Below are positions 9,754-18,445 of a stretch of 37,187 nt of DNA, piece by piece. The notes beneath the pieces are model-generated. The model did no database searches. It was not told the origin of the DNA and saw only the letters and a list, made by a program, of their open reading frames with translations. Source of the stretch: Acidobacteriota bacterium (lineage in GTDB: Bacteria > Acidobacteriota > UBA6911 > RPQK01 > JAJDTT01); assembly GCA_022827025.1 (NCBI GenBank), contig JAJDTT010000301.1:1-37187 (forward strand). Reading direction: 5' to 3'. The position numbers and the translations under genes were made by a program. Within the stretch, counting starts at the first letter, position 1. Each line of letters opens with the position of its first letter.

Positions 9754-10142
9754 TCCTGGTCCCGCTACTCCAGCTCGGCGTGCTCTTCAGCCTGGCGGTC
9801 TCCAGCCAGGAAGGCCCGGCCGTCTACTCGCCCCAAGGAAAGAACGACCCGTTCGAGCCTCGAAGGCCGGAGCAACACGACACGGTGGAGACTCCATTGA
9901 CGGCGCCTTTGCGGCAACTCGCGATTTCGGAATTGGTGATTGTGGGGACCGCCGCGGGGAGACTCGGCGGTTTCGCCCTGGTCCAGGGAGCCGACGGACT
10001 GACCCACCTGGCTCCCATGAAGGCCCGATTCGCCGATGGACAGCTGGTGAGGATTTCGGAAGACTGGGTGATTTTCCGGGTCGACGGGAGTGGCACGGGC
10101 CGGTCCTGGGTCACGAAGCGAATTCGGTCCGCCGGGGAGTGA
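9750..10142 (+). CDS. pilP: Type IV pilus assembly protein PilP
   Basis: Periplasmic protein, lipidated in proteobacteria, that links the PilNO complex to the PilQ secretin. The product is 130 residues. A hydrophobic N-terminus (about residues 1-18) acts as export signal but lacks a clear lipobox cysteine. The conserved PilP motif follows as SPQGKNDPFEP. A small beta domain then begins at LRQLAISELVIVGTA and ends with RISEDWVIFRVDG. The start at 9750 overlaps pilO by 4 bp, and its stop overlaps the pilQ GTG start by 4 bp. Confidence 0.8.
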   Translation: MILVPLLQLGVLFSLAVSSQEGPAVYSPQGKNDPFEPRRPEQHDTVETPLTAPLRQLAISELVIVGTAAGRLGGFALVQGADGLTHLAPMKARFADGQLVRISEDWVIFRVDGSGTGRSWVTKRIRSAGE

Positions 10143-11419
10143 GCAAGAACATGCCGATGGGTCCGCGACTCCGCCGCAGATGGGTTTCACTGTTCTGGAT
10201 CTTGGCCGCAGCCACCACAACGAGAGGTTGGGGACAAGAAGTCCCGGAGGTCCCCGACCTGCTGCGGCAGACGGTATCCATGAGACTGGTCGACGCCTCC
10301 CTGGTCGATTTCTTTCGCACCGTCGCGGAGTTGAGCGATCTCAATCTGGTGATCGATTCCGACGTGTCGGGAAGCGTGACACTGCGCGTGGAGCGGCTGG
10401 CCCTGGACCGGGTGGTGGAGATGGTCCTCAAGAGCCATTCCCTGGAACGGACGGTACAGGACGACCTGATCCGTATTTCCCGTCAAGAGACTCTCCGGGC
10501 GGAGAAGGAGCGGGAGCAGAAGCTGCTGGAACTGGAACATGAGAGTCAGGCGCCGGCGACCGTGGCCCGGTCCCTGAACTACGCCTCCGCCGAGGAGGCG
10601 GCCAAGAGCCTGAAGAACCAACTGGGTGAGAAGGGACGCCTGGACGTGGACGCCAGGAGCAATACCGTGCTGATGACCGACATCCCGCCTCGAGTCGCGG
10701 AGATGAATCGCCTTCTCGACCGCCTGGACGTTGCGGAGCGTCAAGTCGAGATCGAGGCCAGAATTATCGAGGCCACCACCACCTTTGCCCGGAACCTGGG
10801 CCTCCAGCTCGACCTGCTGGCCGGGGGAACCGGCCGGCGAGCCGCGGGCTCCGTGCGCATGAGCACCCCGCTGGGGCCGGCATCGCGTTCTTCCGGTATC
10901 GCGGCCGCGCCGGTGCTGGACACGGTGCGCCTGGATGCTCTTCTCACGGCGGCCGAATCGGACGGGGAGGTTCGCATCCTTTCCAAGCCCCGGGTGACCG
11001 CCCTGAACAACGTCGAGGCCATCATCACCCAGGGAGCCCGGATTCCGATTCCAGTCGAGCACGACTTCACGACCACGGTCCGCTTCGAGACCGCCGCCCT
11101 CCGGCTGCTGGTGACACCGCAGATCACGCGCGAGAAGACGGTTCTTTTGAAGATCAAGGTGGAAAACAACGTCCCCGATTTCAGCCGGACCGTTCAAGGC
11201 ATCCCCACCATCCTCACCAGCGAATCCCAGACCGTGGTTCTGATCCCGCATGAAGGCACGGCCGTGATCGGAGGGATCCTGCTGGACATCGACCGCACGT
11301 TGGAGCAAAGGGTCCCGGGCCTGAGCCGAATCCCGGTCCTGGGCCGGCTCTTCCGGAGGGACTCCCAGAGCCGGGAAACCCGGGAGATTATCTTCTTCAT
11401 CACGCCCCGGATCAGGTAA
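10139..11419 (+). CDS. pilQ: Type IV pilus secretin PilQ (short form)
   Basis: Forms the outer-membrane channel through which the pilus fibre passes. The 426-residue protein has a signal sequence (about 1-32), an STN domain (about 47-118, with SMRLVDASLVDFFRTVAEL), one NolW/N-type domain (about 143-205), and the secretin core. The core carries VEARIIEATTTFARNLGLQL-type and LSKPRVTALNN motifs and ends with the hallmark VPGLSRIPVLGRLFRR. It lacks the AMIN domains and is much shorter than the 700-residue proteobacterial PilQ. The start is GTG 10139, overlapping pilP; ATG 10151 is an alternative. Its TAA stop (11417-11419) coincides with the edge of repeat copy B: TA is the flanking dinucleotide and the last A is the element's terminal base. 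Confidence 0.92.
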   Translation: MSKNMPMGPRLRRRWVSLFWILAAATTTRGWGQEVPEVPDLLRQTVSMRLVDASLVDFFRTVAELSDLNLVIDSDVSGSVTLRVERLALDRVVEMVLKSHSLERTVQDDLIRISRQETLRAEKEREQKLLELEHESQAPATVARSLNYASAEEAAKSLKNQLGEKGRLDVDARSNTVLMTDIPPRVAEMNRLLDRLDVAERQVEIEARIIEATTTFARNLGLQLDLLAGGTGRRAAGSVRMSTPLGPASRSSGIAAAPVLDTVRLDALLTAAESDGEVRILSKPRVTALNNVEAIITQGARIPIPVEHDFTTTVRFETAALRLLVTPQITREKTVLLKIKVENNVPDFSRTVQGIPTILTSESQTVVLIPHEGTAVIGGILLDIDRTLEQRVPGLSRIPVLGRLFRRDSQSRETREIIFFITPRIR

Positions 11420-11581
11420 CCGTCCGTGGTGAAAGTCGCACGCAGCACCGAGACCGGGGCTGCGCCCGCCGGACAAGGCGCTCTGAGGGAGCATACGGGG
11501 AGTATTTGACCGAGGAGCAACGCGTCTCCGCGCCCGATGCAGACCCGGTCGAATGCCGTGACGACTTTTGCCACGGGCTGG
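11419..11581 (+). mobile_element. MITE-like repeat, copy B
   Basis: Full-length copy of the terminal-inverted-repeat family. The left end (11420-11437) carries CGTCCGTGGTGAAAGTC, the right end (11563-11580) GACTTTTGCCACGGGCTG. TA flanks both sides (11417-11418, 11582-11583). A 46-nt stretch (11527-11572) is identical to 22690-22735 in copy D. It has no coding capacity of its own. It separates pilQ from the aminopeptidase gene, and its outer bases contribute to the pilQ stop codon. Confidence 0.78.
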
Positions 11582-11593
11582 TACAGTTCGGGG

Positions 11594-12664
11594 ATGCACG
11601 ACTTCCGGGGCCGCTATGGCCGCTTTCTGACCGAGCTCGAGACCCGCGGCCTGGACGGATTTCTGGTCCAGCACAGATCCAATCTCACCTACCTCTACAA
11701 CTTCACCGGCTCGGCGGGATTGGCCTGCTGCCTGGGACGCGAGACCATTCTCCTGGTGGACTCCCGATATCATGAACAAGCCCGGGCCACAGCCGCGAAC
11801 TGCACCCCCCGGTTGATTCGCGGTTCATTCGAACAGGCCCTGGAAGAGCTGTTGAACGACCGTTTTCCCGGCGGCGGCCCTCGGAAACGGCTGGGGTTGG
11901 AGGCCGCTCACACCAGTTGCGATCTCTGGCTGCGCATGCAGACCTGGACGGCAGCCGTCGAGTGGATACCGGAACACGACCTGATCGAAACCCTGCGAAT
12001 CATCAAGGAACCCAGCGAAATCGACGCATTGACCCGCGCCTTCGAGCTGGCGCAGAGGGCCTATGCCCGGTTTCTCGGCCAGATCTCTCCCGGCATGGCG
12101 GAGGTCCGGATGGCGGGCATCCTGGAAATGGAGATGCGCAATGCCGGAGGCGAGGGCGCCGCCTTCAGCACGATCGTGGCCAGCGGGCCTCGATCGTCCC
12201 TGCCCCACGGCGTGGCGACCGGCCGGATCTGGGGAGAGGAGGAACTCCTCTTGATCGACTTCGGGATCCGTTCGGGAGGGTATTCGAGCGATCTCACCCG
12301 CATCCAACTGCCTCCCGGAGTCGGCAAGCCGGAGATCTTCGACATCGTCTCGGAAGCGCAGCATGCGGCACTGGACTCTATCCGTCCCGGCGTCCAGTCC
12401 AGCGACGTGGACCGGGCGGCTCGACGGGTCATCGAAGAAGCCGGACATGGGGACCACTTCCAACACAGCACCGGACACGGACTGGGTCTGGAAGTCCACG
12501 AACTGCCCCGAATCTCGCCGATCCGGCCCCAAATCCTCGAGCCCGGCATGGTCTTCACCGTGGAACCGGGGATCTATCTTCCCGGACGCATGGGCGTCCG
12601 GATCGAGGACGTGGTTGCCGTAACCGAGACCGGGTACCGGCTGCTGTCCGATCCGGACCGGTGA
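11594..12664 (+). CDS. Xaa-Pro aminopeptidase-like M24 metallopeptidase
   Basis: Predicted cytoplasmic dinuclear-metal peptidase that removes N-terminal residues preceding proline (PepP/PepQ type). The N-terminal creatinase-like domain spans about residues 1-130 (LDGFLVQHRSNLTYLYNFTG). The pita-bread catalytic domain follows with all expected ligands: LLIDFGIRSGGYSSDLTR (two Asp), HSTGHGLGLEVHE (His), FTVEPGIYLPG (Glu) and GVRIEDVVAVTE (Glu). ATG 11594 gives 356 residues; the frame is open to 11537, but that part lies within repeat copy B and lacks homology. The gene is bracketed by copy B upstream and the partial copy C downstream. Whether it is an aminopeptidase or a prolidase cannot be decided from sequence. 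Confidence 0.9.
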   Translation: MHDFRGRYGRFLTELETRGLDGFLVQHRSNLTYLYNFTGSAGLACCLGRETILLVDSRYHEQARATAANCTPRLIRGSFEQALEELLNDRFPGGGPRKRLGLEAAHTSCDLWLRMQTWTAAVEWIPEHDLIETLRIIKEPSEIDALTRAFELAQRAYARFLGQISPGMAEVRMAGILEMEMRNAGGEGAAFSTIVASGPRSSLPHGVATGRIWGEEELLLIDFGIRSGGYSSDLTRIQLPPGVGKPEIFDIVSEAQHAALDSIRPGVQSSDVDRAARRVIEEAGHGDHFQHSTGHGLGLEVHELPRISPIRPQILEPGMVFTVEPGIYLPGRMGVRIEDVVAVTETGYRLLSDPDR

Positions 12665-12681
12665 AGAGTGAGGAAGGGGAA

Positions 12682-12757
12682 GTGTTCCCTCTGAGCACCT
12701 TGTCCGGCGGGCGCAGCCCCGGTCTCGGTGCTGCGTGAGACTTTCACCACGGACTGC
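12682..12757 (-). mobile_element. MITE-like repeat, partial copy C
   Basis: About 75 bp corresponding to one half of the element, in inverse orientation relative to copy B. It contains CCTTGTCCGGCGGGCGCAG and ends with GACTTTCACCACGGACTG (12739-12756), followed by C and then TA. The other half is absent. It lies between the aminopeptidase stop and accB. Confidence 0.7.
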
Positions 12758-12799
12758 TAAACTTACACGGCGCCGTGAGAAGCCGGCCCAGGAAGAACG

Positions 12800-13237
12800 A
12801 TGAACACCAGGGAGATCCGATCTTTACTGAAACTCATCGACGAGTTCGATGTGGCGGAGTTCGAGTTGGAGCGGGACGGAGTCCGGCTCCGGATCCTTCG
12901 CGGCGGTGTCGACTCGCCGCCCGAACCGGCGGCTCCGGCAGTGCAGGAGGCGCCTCCCGTCGAAACGGCTCCGGCCGAACCCGTGCCCACCCCGGAGAAC
13001 CTTCACGTCTTCACCGCGCCCATGGTGGGGACCTACTACTCTTCACCCAAGCCCGACGCAGACACCTTCGTCCAAGTCGGATCCACCATCCGCGAAGGGG
13101 ACACTCTCTGCATCATCGAGGCCATGAAGATCTTCAACCAGATCGAGAGCGACGTGGATGGCCAGATCGTTCGCATCCTGGTTGAGAACGGCCAGCCCGT
13201 CGAGTACGGTGAGCCCCTGTTCGAGATCCGCACCTAG
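12800..13237 (+). CDS. accB: Biotin carboxyl carrier protein of acetyl-CoA carboxylase
   Basis: Carries the biotin that shuttles CO2 from AccC to the carboxyltransferase, the first committed step of fatty acid synthesis. In 145 residues it shows the AccB N-terminal helix region ([20 protein letters not shown]), a Pro/Ala/Glu-rich linker (about 39-67), and a biotinyl domain ending the protein, with the biotin acceptor Lys110 in [14 protein letters not shown] precedes ATG 12800. Only 1 bp separates it from accC. The carboxyltransferase genes accA/accD are not in this window. Confidence 0.97.
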   Translation: MNTREIRSLLKLIDEFDVAEFELERDGVRLRILRGGVDSPPEPAAPAVQEAPPVETAPAEPVPTPENLHVFTAPMVGTYYSSPKPDADTFVQVGSTIREGDTLCIIEAMKIFNQIESDVDGQIVRILVENGQPVEYGEPLFEIRT

Positions 13238-13238
13238 C

Positions 13239-14585
13239 ATGTTCAAAAAAGTCCTCATCGCCAACCGGGGTGAGATCGCGCTCCGTGTCGTGGCCGCCTG
13301 CAAGGAATTGGGCATTCGCACGGTCGCAGTCTACTCGGAAGCCGATCGGGACCTGCTCCACGTCCGCTTCTCCGACGAGGCCGTCTGCATCGGCCCGCCC
13401 CGAAGCTACGACAGCTATCTGAACATCCCCAGCATCATCAGCGCGGCCGAAATCACCAATGTCGACGCCATCCATCCGGGTTACGGCTACCTGGCCGAGA
13501 GTGCCCACTTCGCGGAGGTCTGCGACAACTGCGGCATCCGGTTCATCGGTCCCTCGGCGTCCGCCATCAGCCTCATGGGAGACAAGTCCCGGGCCCGGGA
13601 GACGATTCAGGACCTGGAGATTCCCACCATTCCCGGCACCGGAGTCATCGACCGGGAAACCCCCGATCCCTCGGCGTTGGCGAGGCAGGTCGGCTTCCCC
13701 CTCATCATCAAGGCGGCAGCCGGCGGCGGCGGGAAGGGGATGCGCATCATCCGCCGGGAACAGGATTTCCTGGATTCTCTGGCACTGGTCCAGTCCGAGG
13801 CGGAAAGCGCATTCGGCAACTCCCAGGTCTATCTGGAGCGGTATCTCGAGAACCCCCGCCATATCGAGTTCCAGGTCCTGGCCGACGAGCGGGGGAACAT
13901 CGTCCACCTGGGCGAGCGGGACTGCTCCATCCAGCGGCGGCACCAGAAACTGGTGGAGGAGTCGCCCAGCCCGTTTCTCAGCCCCGGCAGGCGAAAGGAG
14001 CTGGGAAGCCAAGTGGTGCGCGCCCTGCAGCAGATCGGCTATCAGAACGCCGGGACCGTGGAGTTTCTGTTCGACCAGGAGGGCAACCACTACTTCATCG
14101 AGATGAACACCAGGATCCAGGTCGAGCATCCGGTGACCGAGATGATCACGGGAGTCGACATCGTGAAACAGCAGATCCTGATCGCGGCAGGCTTTCCCCT
14201 GGACTTTTCCCAGGAGGACGTGGTCTTCCGGGGAAGCAGCATCGAATGCCGGCTCAACGCCGAATCGTCCGAGACCTTCACTCCCTCACCGGGCCGAATC
14301 CATGCTTACCATGCCCCGGGAGGACCGGGTATCCGGGTCGATTCCGCAGCCTATACGGATTGCGTCATTTCACCTCACTATGATTCCCTCATCGCCAAAC
14401 TCATCGCCCACGGCAACGACCGGGAAGAGGCCATCTCGCGGCTGAACCGGGCCTTGGACACCTTCGTCGTGGAAGGGATCGAGACCACCCTGCCCTTCCA
14501 CCGAAAGGTGATCCGACATCCCGACTTCCTGAAAGGGAACTACGGGACCTCGTTCCTGGACGAATTCTCGGGAAACACGGCATGA
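13239..14585 (+). CDS. accC: Acetyl-CoA carboxylase, biotin carboxylase subunit
   Basis: ATP-grasp enzyme that carboxylates the biotin on AccB. The 448-residue length is standard. It begins [20 protein letters not shown], followed by [10 protein letters not shown], the glycine-rich ATP loop [11 protein letters not shown], the [19 protein letters not shown] block and [20 protein letters not shown]. The frame is open upstream to 13158, but ATG 13239 matches the family start and avoids overlapping accB. Its stop overlaps the start of the downstream transporter by 4 bp. Confidence 0.97.
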   Translation: MFKKVLIANRGEIALRVVAACKELGIRTVAVYSEADRDLLHVRFSDEAVCIGPPRSYDSYLNIPSIISAAEITNVDAIHPGYGYLAESAHFAEVCDNCGIRFIGPSASAISLMGDKSRARETIQDLEIPTIPGTGVIDRETPDPSALARQVGFPLIIKAAAGGGGKGMRIIRREQDFLDSLALVQSEAESAFGNSQVYLERYLENPRHIEFQVLADERGNIVHLGERDCSIQRRHQKLVEESPSPFLSPGRRKELGSQVVRALQQIGYQNAGTVEFLFDQEGNHYFIEMNTRIQVEHPVTEMITGVDIVKQQILIAAGFPLDFSQEDVVFRGSSIECRLNAESSETFTPSPGRIHAYHAPGGPGIRVDSAAYTDCVISPHYDSLIAKLIAHGNDREEAISRLNRALDTFVVEGIETTLPFHRKVIRHPDFLKGNYGTSFLDEFSGNTA

Positions 14586-15928
14586 GCGCTCCCGCCGAGG
14601 CCAATCAGAGAGGCTACTGGGGATCGGGGCTCGGTTTCGTCCTGGCTGTGGTCGGTTCCGCCATCGGGCTCGGCAATATCTGGCGGTTCCCCACCGAGGT
14701 GGGAGAGAACGGAGGAGGCGCTTTCGTTCTGGTCTACGTGATCGCCACCTTTCTGATCGGCGTGCCCGTCATGCTGGCCGAGCTGGCGTTGGGACGGAAG
14801 ACGCAGCGAAATCCGGTCGGGGCCTTCCGTAGCCTGGCTCCGAAAAGCGGCTGGGGACTGGCCGGAGGGCTCGGCGTCCTCACCGGCCTGATCATCCTGA
14901 GCTTCTACAGCGTGGTCGCGGGCTGGACGCTCAAGTACACCTGGATCGCCGTCACCGGCTCCCTCCACGGCGCGACGCCGGAAACCATCAGCGCGACTTT
15001 CACGAATTTCATCCGCGACCCGTGGGCGGTCCTCACCTGCCACCTCCTTTTCATGGTCATCACCATCCGGATTGTCCTGGGGGGCGTTCAGCGTGGGATC
15101 GAAAGGGCCGCCAAGATCCTCATGCCCGTGCTGTTCGGTCTGCTCCTCCTGCTGGTGGTCCGTTCATTGACGCTTCCGGGAGCCTCCGAGGGCCTCAGCT
15201 TCTACCTCAAGCCCGATTTCGGAAAGCTGGACAGCGTGGTGGTCCTCAAGGCCGTGAGTCAGGCCTTCTTCTCGCTGAGCCTGGGAATAGGAGCGATCAT
15301 CACCTACGGAAGCTACCTCTCCCCGAAGCATGACCTCGTGTCCAGTGCTTTGACCGTGAGCTTCTTCGACTTTTTCATCGCGTTCCTGGCCGGCCTGGCC
15401 ATCTTTCCGGCACTCTTTTCCGTGCCGGGACTGACCCCCGACGCGGGACCGGGATTGATCTTCGTCGTGCTCCCCAACATCTTCAATGCCATCCCCCTGG
15501 GGAATTTGTTCGGAGCAGCCTTTTTCATCCTGCTGGCCATCGCAGCGCTCACCTCCGCCATCTCCATGTTGGAGGTGGTCGTGGCGTTCGCCATCGATGA
15601 ACTCGGGTGGAACCGCCGCCGGGCGGCAATCGCTGCCGGCAGCGTGATCTTCCTCTTGGGAATCCCGAGTGCGTTGGGAAACGGCGCCGTTCCGTTCTTT
15701 TCCGGAACCCTCGAGTTCGCCAACCAGATTTTCGGAGGCATGGCGTTGGTCGTGGGCGCTCTGCTGGTGAGCCTGTTCGTAGGCTGGAAGTGGGGTGTCG
15801 GGAACGCCGTCGAAGAGCTGGAACGGGGCCGCGGGACGTTCCGCTTGAGAACGGTCTGGGGCTTCCTGATCCGGTTCGTCTGTCCCCTGGCCATCCTCAC
15901 GATCCTCTTGCAACTCCTCAGGGGATGA
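14582..15928 (+). CDS. Sodium-dependent transporter, NSS (SNF) family
   Basis: LeuT-fold Na+-coupled symporter of the inner membrane, likely importing an amino acid or related amine; the substrate cannot be read from sequence. The 448-residue protein has about 11 hydrophobic helices. TM1 carries the sodium- and substrate-binding signature [20 protein letters not shown] followed by [10 protein letters not shown], which closely matches prokaryotic NSS members. TM6 and TM8 regions appear as [20 protein letters not shown] and [20 protein letters not shown] overlap with accC implies translational coupling to acetyl-CoA carboxylase, an unusual pairing. thiE follows after 6 bp. Confidence 0.93.
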   Translation: MSAPAEANQRGYWGSGLGFVLAVVGSAIGLGNIWRFPTEVGENGGGAFVLVYVIATFLIGVPVMLAELALGRKTQRNPVGAFRSLAPKSGWGLAGGLGVLTGLIILSFYSVVAGWTLKYTWIAVTGSLHGATPETISATFTNFIRDPWAVLTCHLLFMVITIRIVLGGVQRGIERAAKILMPVLFGLLLLLVVRSLTLPGASEGLSFYLKPDFGKLDSVVVLKAVSQAFFSLSLGIGAIITYGSYLSPKHDLVSSALTVSFFDFFIAFLAGLAIFPALFSVPGLTPDAGPGLIFVVLPNIFNAIPLGNLFGAAFFILLAIAALTSAISMLEVVVAFAIDELGWNRRRAAIAAGSVIFLLGIPSALGNGAVPFFSGTLEFANQIFGGMALVVGALLVSLFVGWKWGVGNAVEELERGRGTFRLRTVWGFLIRFVCPLAILTILLQLLRG

Positions 15929-15934
15929 GGCTCC

Positions 15935-16579
15935 ATGCCCAAGCCTCTGCCCGGACCCCTCTACCCCATCACTCACTGCCCCAACCCGCAGGGCTGGGAT
16001 CACGTGGACGTTGCCCGCTGCCTGATCCGTTGCGGGATCCGGTTTTTCCAGGTTCGGGACAAGACCCTTCCGGACGGCCGTCTCTACCGGCAGCTCCTGA
16101 AGATCCGGCTCCTGTGCCGGGAGGCGGGAGCCTGCTTCGTGGTCAATGACCGGGTGGACCTGGCTCTGGCGGTCGAGGCCGATGGCGTCCATCTGGGTCA
16201 GGACGACCTTCCGCCGGCGGCAGCCCGGCGACTCCTGGGAGAGGGAGCGCTCATCGGACTTTCCACCCACGATTGGGACCAGTTCAGGAGGGGACTGGAG
16301 GAACCGGTCGACTACCTCGCGCTGGGCCCCATTTTCCCCACCCATACCAAGGAGGATGCGGCTCCCGTCGTGGGCCTGGAGCTGGTCCGCAAGGCCTCCG
16401 GCAGCACCGATCTCCCCTTGGTCGCCATCGGCGGGATCTCGGTGGAGAAGGCGTCCGGCGTATGGCAGTCCGGGGCCCGTTCGGTGGCCGTGGTCTCCGA
16501 CATTGCGGGCGCCGAGAGCCCGGAGCGCCGGATTCGAGCCTACCTGGAACGGTCGCGGATACGGATCGGTACGACATGA
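15935..16579 (+). CDS. thiE: Thiamine-phosphate synthase
   Basis: Joins the thiazole and pyrimidine moieties to make thiamine phosphate; a TIM-barrel enzyme. The 214-residue protein retains the family signatures in order: FFQVRDK, VNDRVDLALAVEADGVHLGQ, IGLSTHDWDQ, DYLALGPIFPTHTK, LVAIGGIS and AVVSDI. It may equally be called a TenI-like paralogue, but the intact HLGQDDLP and GPIF-T-TK motifs favour ThiE. No TPP riboswitch is visible upstream and no other thiamine gene is in the window. Its stop overlaps the next start by 4 bp. Confidence 0.88.
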   Translation: MPKPLPGPLYPITHCPNPQGWDHVDVARCLIRCGIRFFQVRDKTLPDGRLYRQLLKIRLLCREAGACFVVNDRVDLALAVEADGVHLGQDDLPPAAARRLLGEGALIGLSTHDWDQFRRGLEEPVDYLALGPIFPTHTKEDAAPVVGLELVRKASGSTDLPLVAIGGISVEKASGVWQSGARSVAVVSDIAGAESPERRIRAYLERSRIRIGTT

Positions 16580-17190
16580 ACCTCCTGTTGTTCGAATCGC
16601 GGCGGGGCCATGCCCTGCCGGTGCTGGAGCCCCTTCCGAAAGAAGCCTTTCGCCAGCGACGGAAGGCGACCTCGCGGTGGTCGCGCCTGCAGGGCCGGGT
16701 CCGTTCGACGTACCGCCGATTGGAAGAGCGTTTCGACTACGACGAGAGACTCTGCTCGGCGCTTCACCATGTTCCCGAACTGACGGTGCGCCACTCCACC
16801 CGCCTGGGTGGAGAGGGGGCGCGGAACCTGTTGCACCGCTTTTTCAAGCGGCAGCGCCTGAAGCATTCCGCCTGGCTCAAGGTGGATCTGGTCCTCGCCG
16901 GTCTGGGCAGCATCCTCACCCCCATTCCGGGACCCAACGTCTTTTTCTTCTACCCGGCCATCCGGGCATTCGGCCACTACACGGCGCTCCGGGGAGTGCG
17001 GGATCCCGGCAAGCTGGATCGGTCGTCGTTTGCGCCGGAGCCCCTGATCGATCTGGTTCAGATGAACCTGGAAATCCAGATGAACCTGGATCGAATCGAT
17101 GACATCCGCCCGTTACTGGTCCAACTGGAGCGGCAGTACAACCTGACAGACTTGGAACGGCGCCTTTTTCCCGGTTGGGCCCGGCGCTGA
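16576..17190 (+). CDS. Mit_KHE1-like (K+-H+ exchange-related) family protein
   Basis: A 204-residue protein resembling the Mit_KHE1 family (mitochondrial K+-H+ exchange-related), whose bacterial members are uncharacterised. The part behind the call is a hydrophobic segment at about residues 100-135, KVDLVLAGLGSILTPIPGPN continuing into VFFFYPAIRAFGHYTALRG; the proline-rich PGPN and the aromatic run are the family pattern as I recall it. The N-terminal half is basic and helical, with many Arg residues. There is no obvious signal peptide. ATG 16576 overlaps the thiE stop. A role in cation exchange is by family name only. Confidence 0.6.
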   Translation: MNLLLFESRRGHALPVLEPLPKEAFRQRRKATSRWSRLQGRVRSTYRRLEERFDYDERLCSALHHVPELTVRHSTRLGGEGARNLLHRFFKRQRLKHSAWLKVDLVLAGLGSILTPIPGPNVFFFYPAIRAFGHYTALRGVRDPGKLDRSSFAPEPLIDLVQMNLEIQMNLDRIDDIRPLLVQLERQYNLTDLERRLFPGWARR

Positions 17191-17210
17191 CGTCCGGCGG
17201 CGAGACGGGC

Positions 17211-18299
17211 TCAGGACGAAGCCAGATACCCGTCCAACAGGAAATCCCGGCCCAGCCTCCTGACCTGGAGACTCGACACGGCGAGGGCGTCGGCCAGCCG
17301 GTTGACCTGGAGCTCTCCCACCCCCGGGATGCCTGCGCTGCCGAGAATCTTGGGCCCGTAGTAGAAGTGGACTCGCTGGATGACTCCCGCCTGCAGGGAC
17401 GATCCGGCGACCTGGCCGCCCCCCTCCACGATGAGGCTGTTGATGGAATCCCCGCCCAGGGACTCCAGCACCGCCGGCCAGGAAAGGAACCGTCCTTCCT
17501 GCGGGACTCGCACCAGGCGGGCCCGGCCCGCGAGGGGACTGTCGGGCGGACGCGGACAACTGTGAAAGATCCAGACCGGATCGCCTGACTGGAAGAGCCT
17601 GGAGTTCGCCGGGGTCCGAAGCCGGGAGTCCAGAACGATCTTCCGGATCCGCTTCCTCATCCTCCACCGCACGTCCAGCGACGGATCGTCCGCCAGGACC
17701 GTCTCTATTCCCACCAGGACGGCATCGTAGAGAAACCGGTGACGGTGCACGTGCCGCCTCGCCTTCTCGCCCGTGATCCACTTGGAATCGCCTCCCGGCG
17801 CGGCGATCCGGCCATCCAGGGTGAGCGCCAGCTTGAGCAGGCAGAAGGGTCTCCGGTGCCTGACGAAGAAGAAGAAGGCTTCGTTGAGCCGTCGAGCCTC
17901 CTCGCCGCACAGCCCCTCGTGGATTCGAATCCCGCGGGAACGAAGGTATTGCATCCCCTGGCCCGCCACCTGGGGCGAAGGGTCCGTCACGGCCACGTAG
18001 ACCTCCCGGATCCCGGCCTCGGCGACTCTCTGCATGCAGGGAGGCGTCCGGCCCCAATGAGCGCAGGGCTCCAGGGTGACGTACAGGGTGGCTCCCCGGG
18101 CCCGGCTTCCGGCCCGGTCCAGGGCGACCACCTCGGCGTGATGCCGTTTCTGATAGAGATGATAGCCTTCGCCCACGATCCGGCCGTCCCGCACGACCAC
18201 GGCTCCCACCATGGGGTTGGGACTGACCCGGCCGGCACCTCGCCGGGCAAGCTGGAGTGCGCGGCGCATGAAACGGACGTCAGCATCGGAGGCAGACAT
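17211..18299 (-). CDS. ribD: Bifunctional riboflavin biosynthesis deaminase/reductase
   Basis: Catalyses two successive riboflavin steps, deamination and side-chain reduction of the pyrimidine intermediate. The N-terminal cytidine-deaminase-like domain (about 1-145) has the zinc ligands His54-Ala-Glu56 (HHAEVVAL) and Cys79/Cys88 (EPCAHWGRTPPC). The C-terminal reductase domain (about 150-362) shows LKLALTLDGRIAAPGGDSKW, GIETVLADDPSLDVR and IVEGGGQVAGSSL. Length of 362 is normal and both domains appear intact. It is convergent with the Mit_KHE1-like gene, 20 bp away. No rib genes are adjacent, and no FMN riboswitch is visible. Confidence 0.96.
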   Translation of the reverse strand: MSASDADVRFMRRALQLARRGAGRVSPNPMVGAVVVRDGRIVGEGYHLYQKRHHAEVVALDRAGSRARGATLYVTLEPCAHWGRTPPCMQRVAEAGIREVYVAVTDPSPQVAGQGMQYLRSRGIRIHEGLCGEEARRLNEAFFFFVRHRRPFCLLKLALTLDGRIAAPGGDSKWITGEKARRHVHRHRFLYDAVLVGIETVLADDPSLDVRWRMRKRIRKIVLDSRLRTPANSRLFQSGDPVWIFHSCPRPPDSPLAGRARLVRVPQEGRFLSWPAVLESLGGDSINSLIVEGGGQVAGSSLQAGVIQRVHFYYGPKILGSAGIPGVGELQVNRLADALAVSSLQVRRLGRDFLLDGYLASS

Positions 18300-18445
18300 G
18301 GGATTTTGTCACCAGTCCTTCATCGTTCGAGCCGACCTGTGGCCTGCACGGCAGGTTGGTCCGGAATCCTCACCAAGTCGCCGAGTGTATGACCAACCGG
18401 ATCCGATCCGCAGGCATGGCCGCGTCAGAAATCGGAAGGTCCCGG

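Noticed and set aside
17920-17945. T-arm-like GGATTCGAATCCCGC suggesting a tRNA
   Set aside because: It lies within conserved ribD coding sequence and no cloverleaf can be formed.
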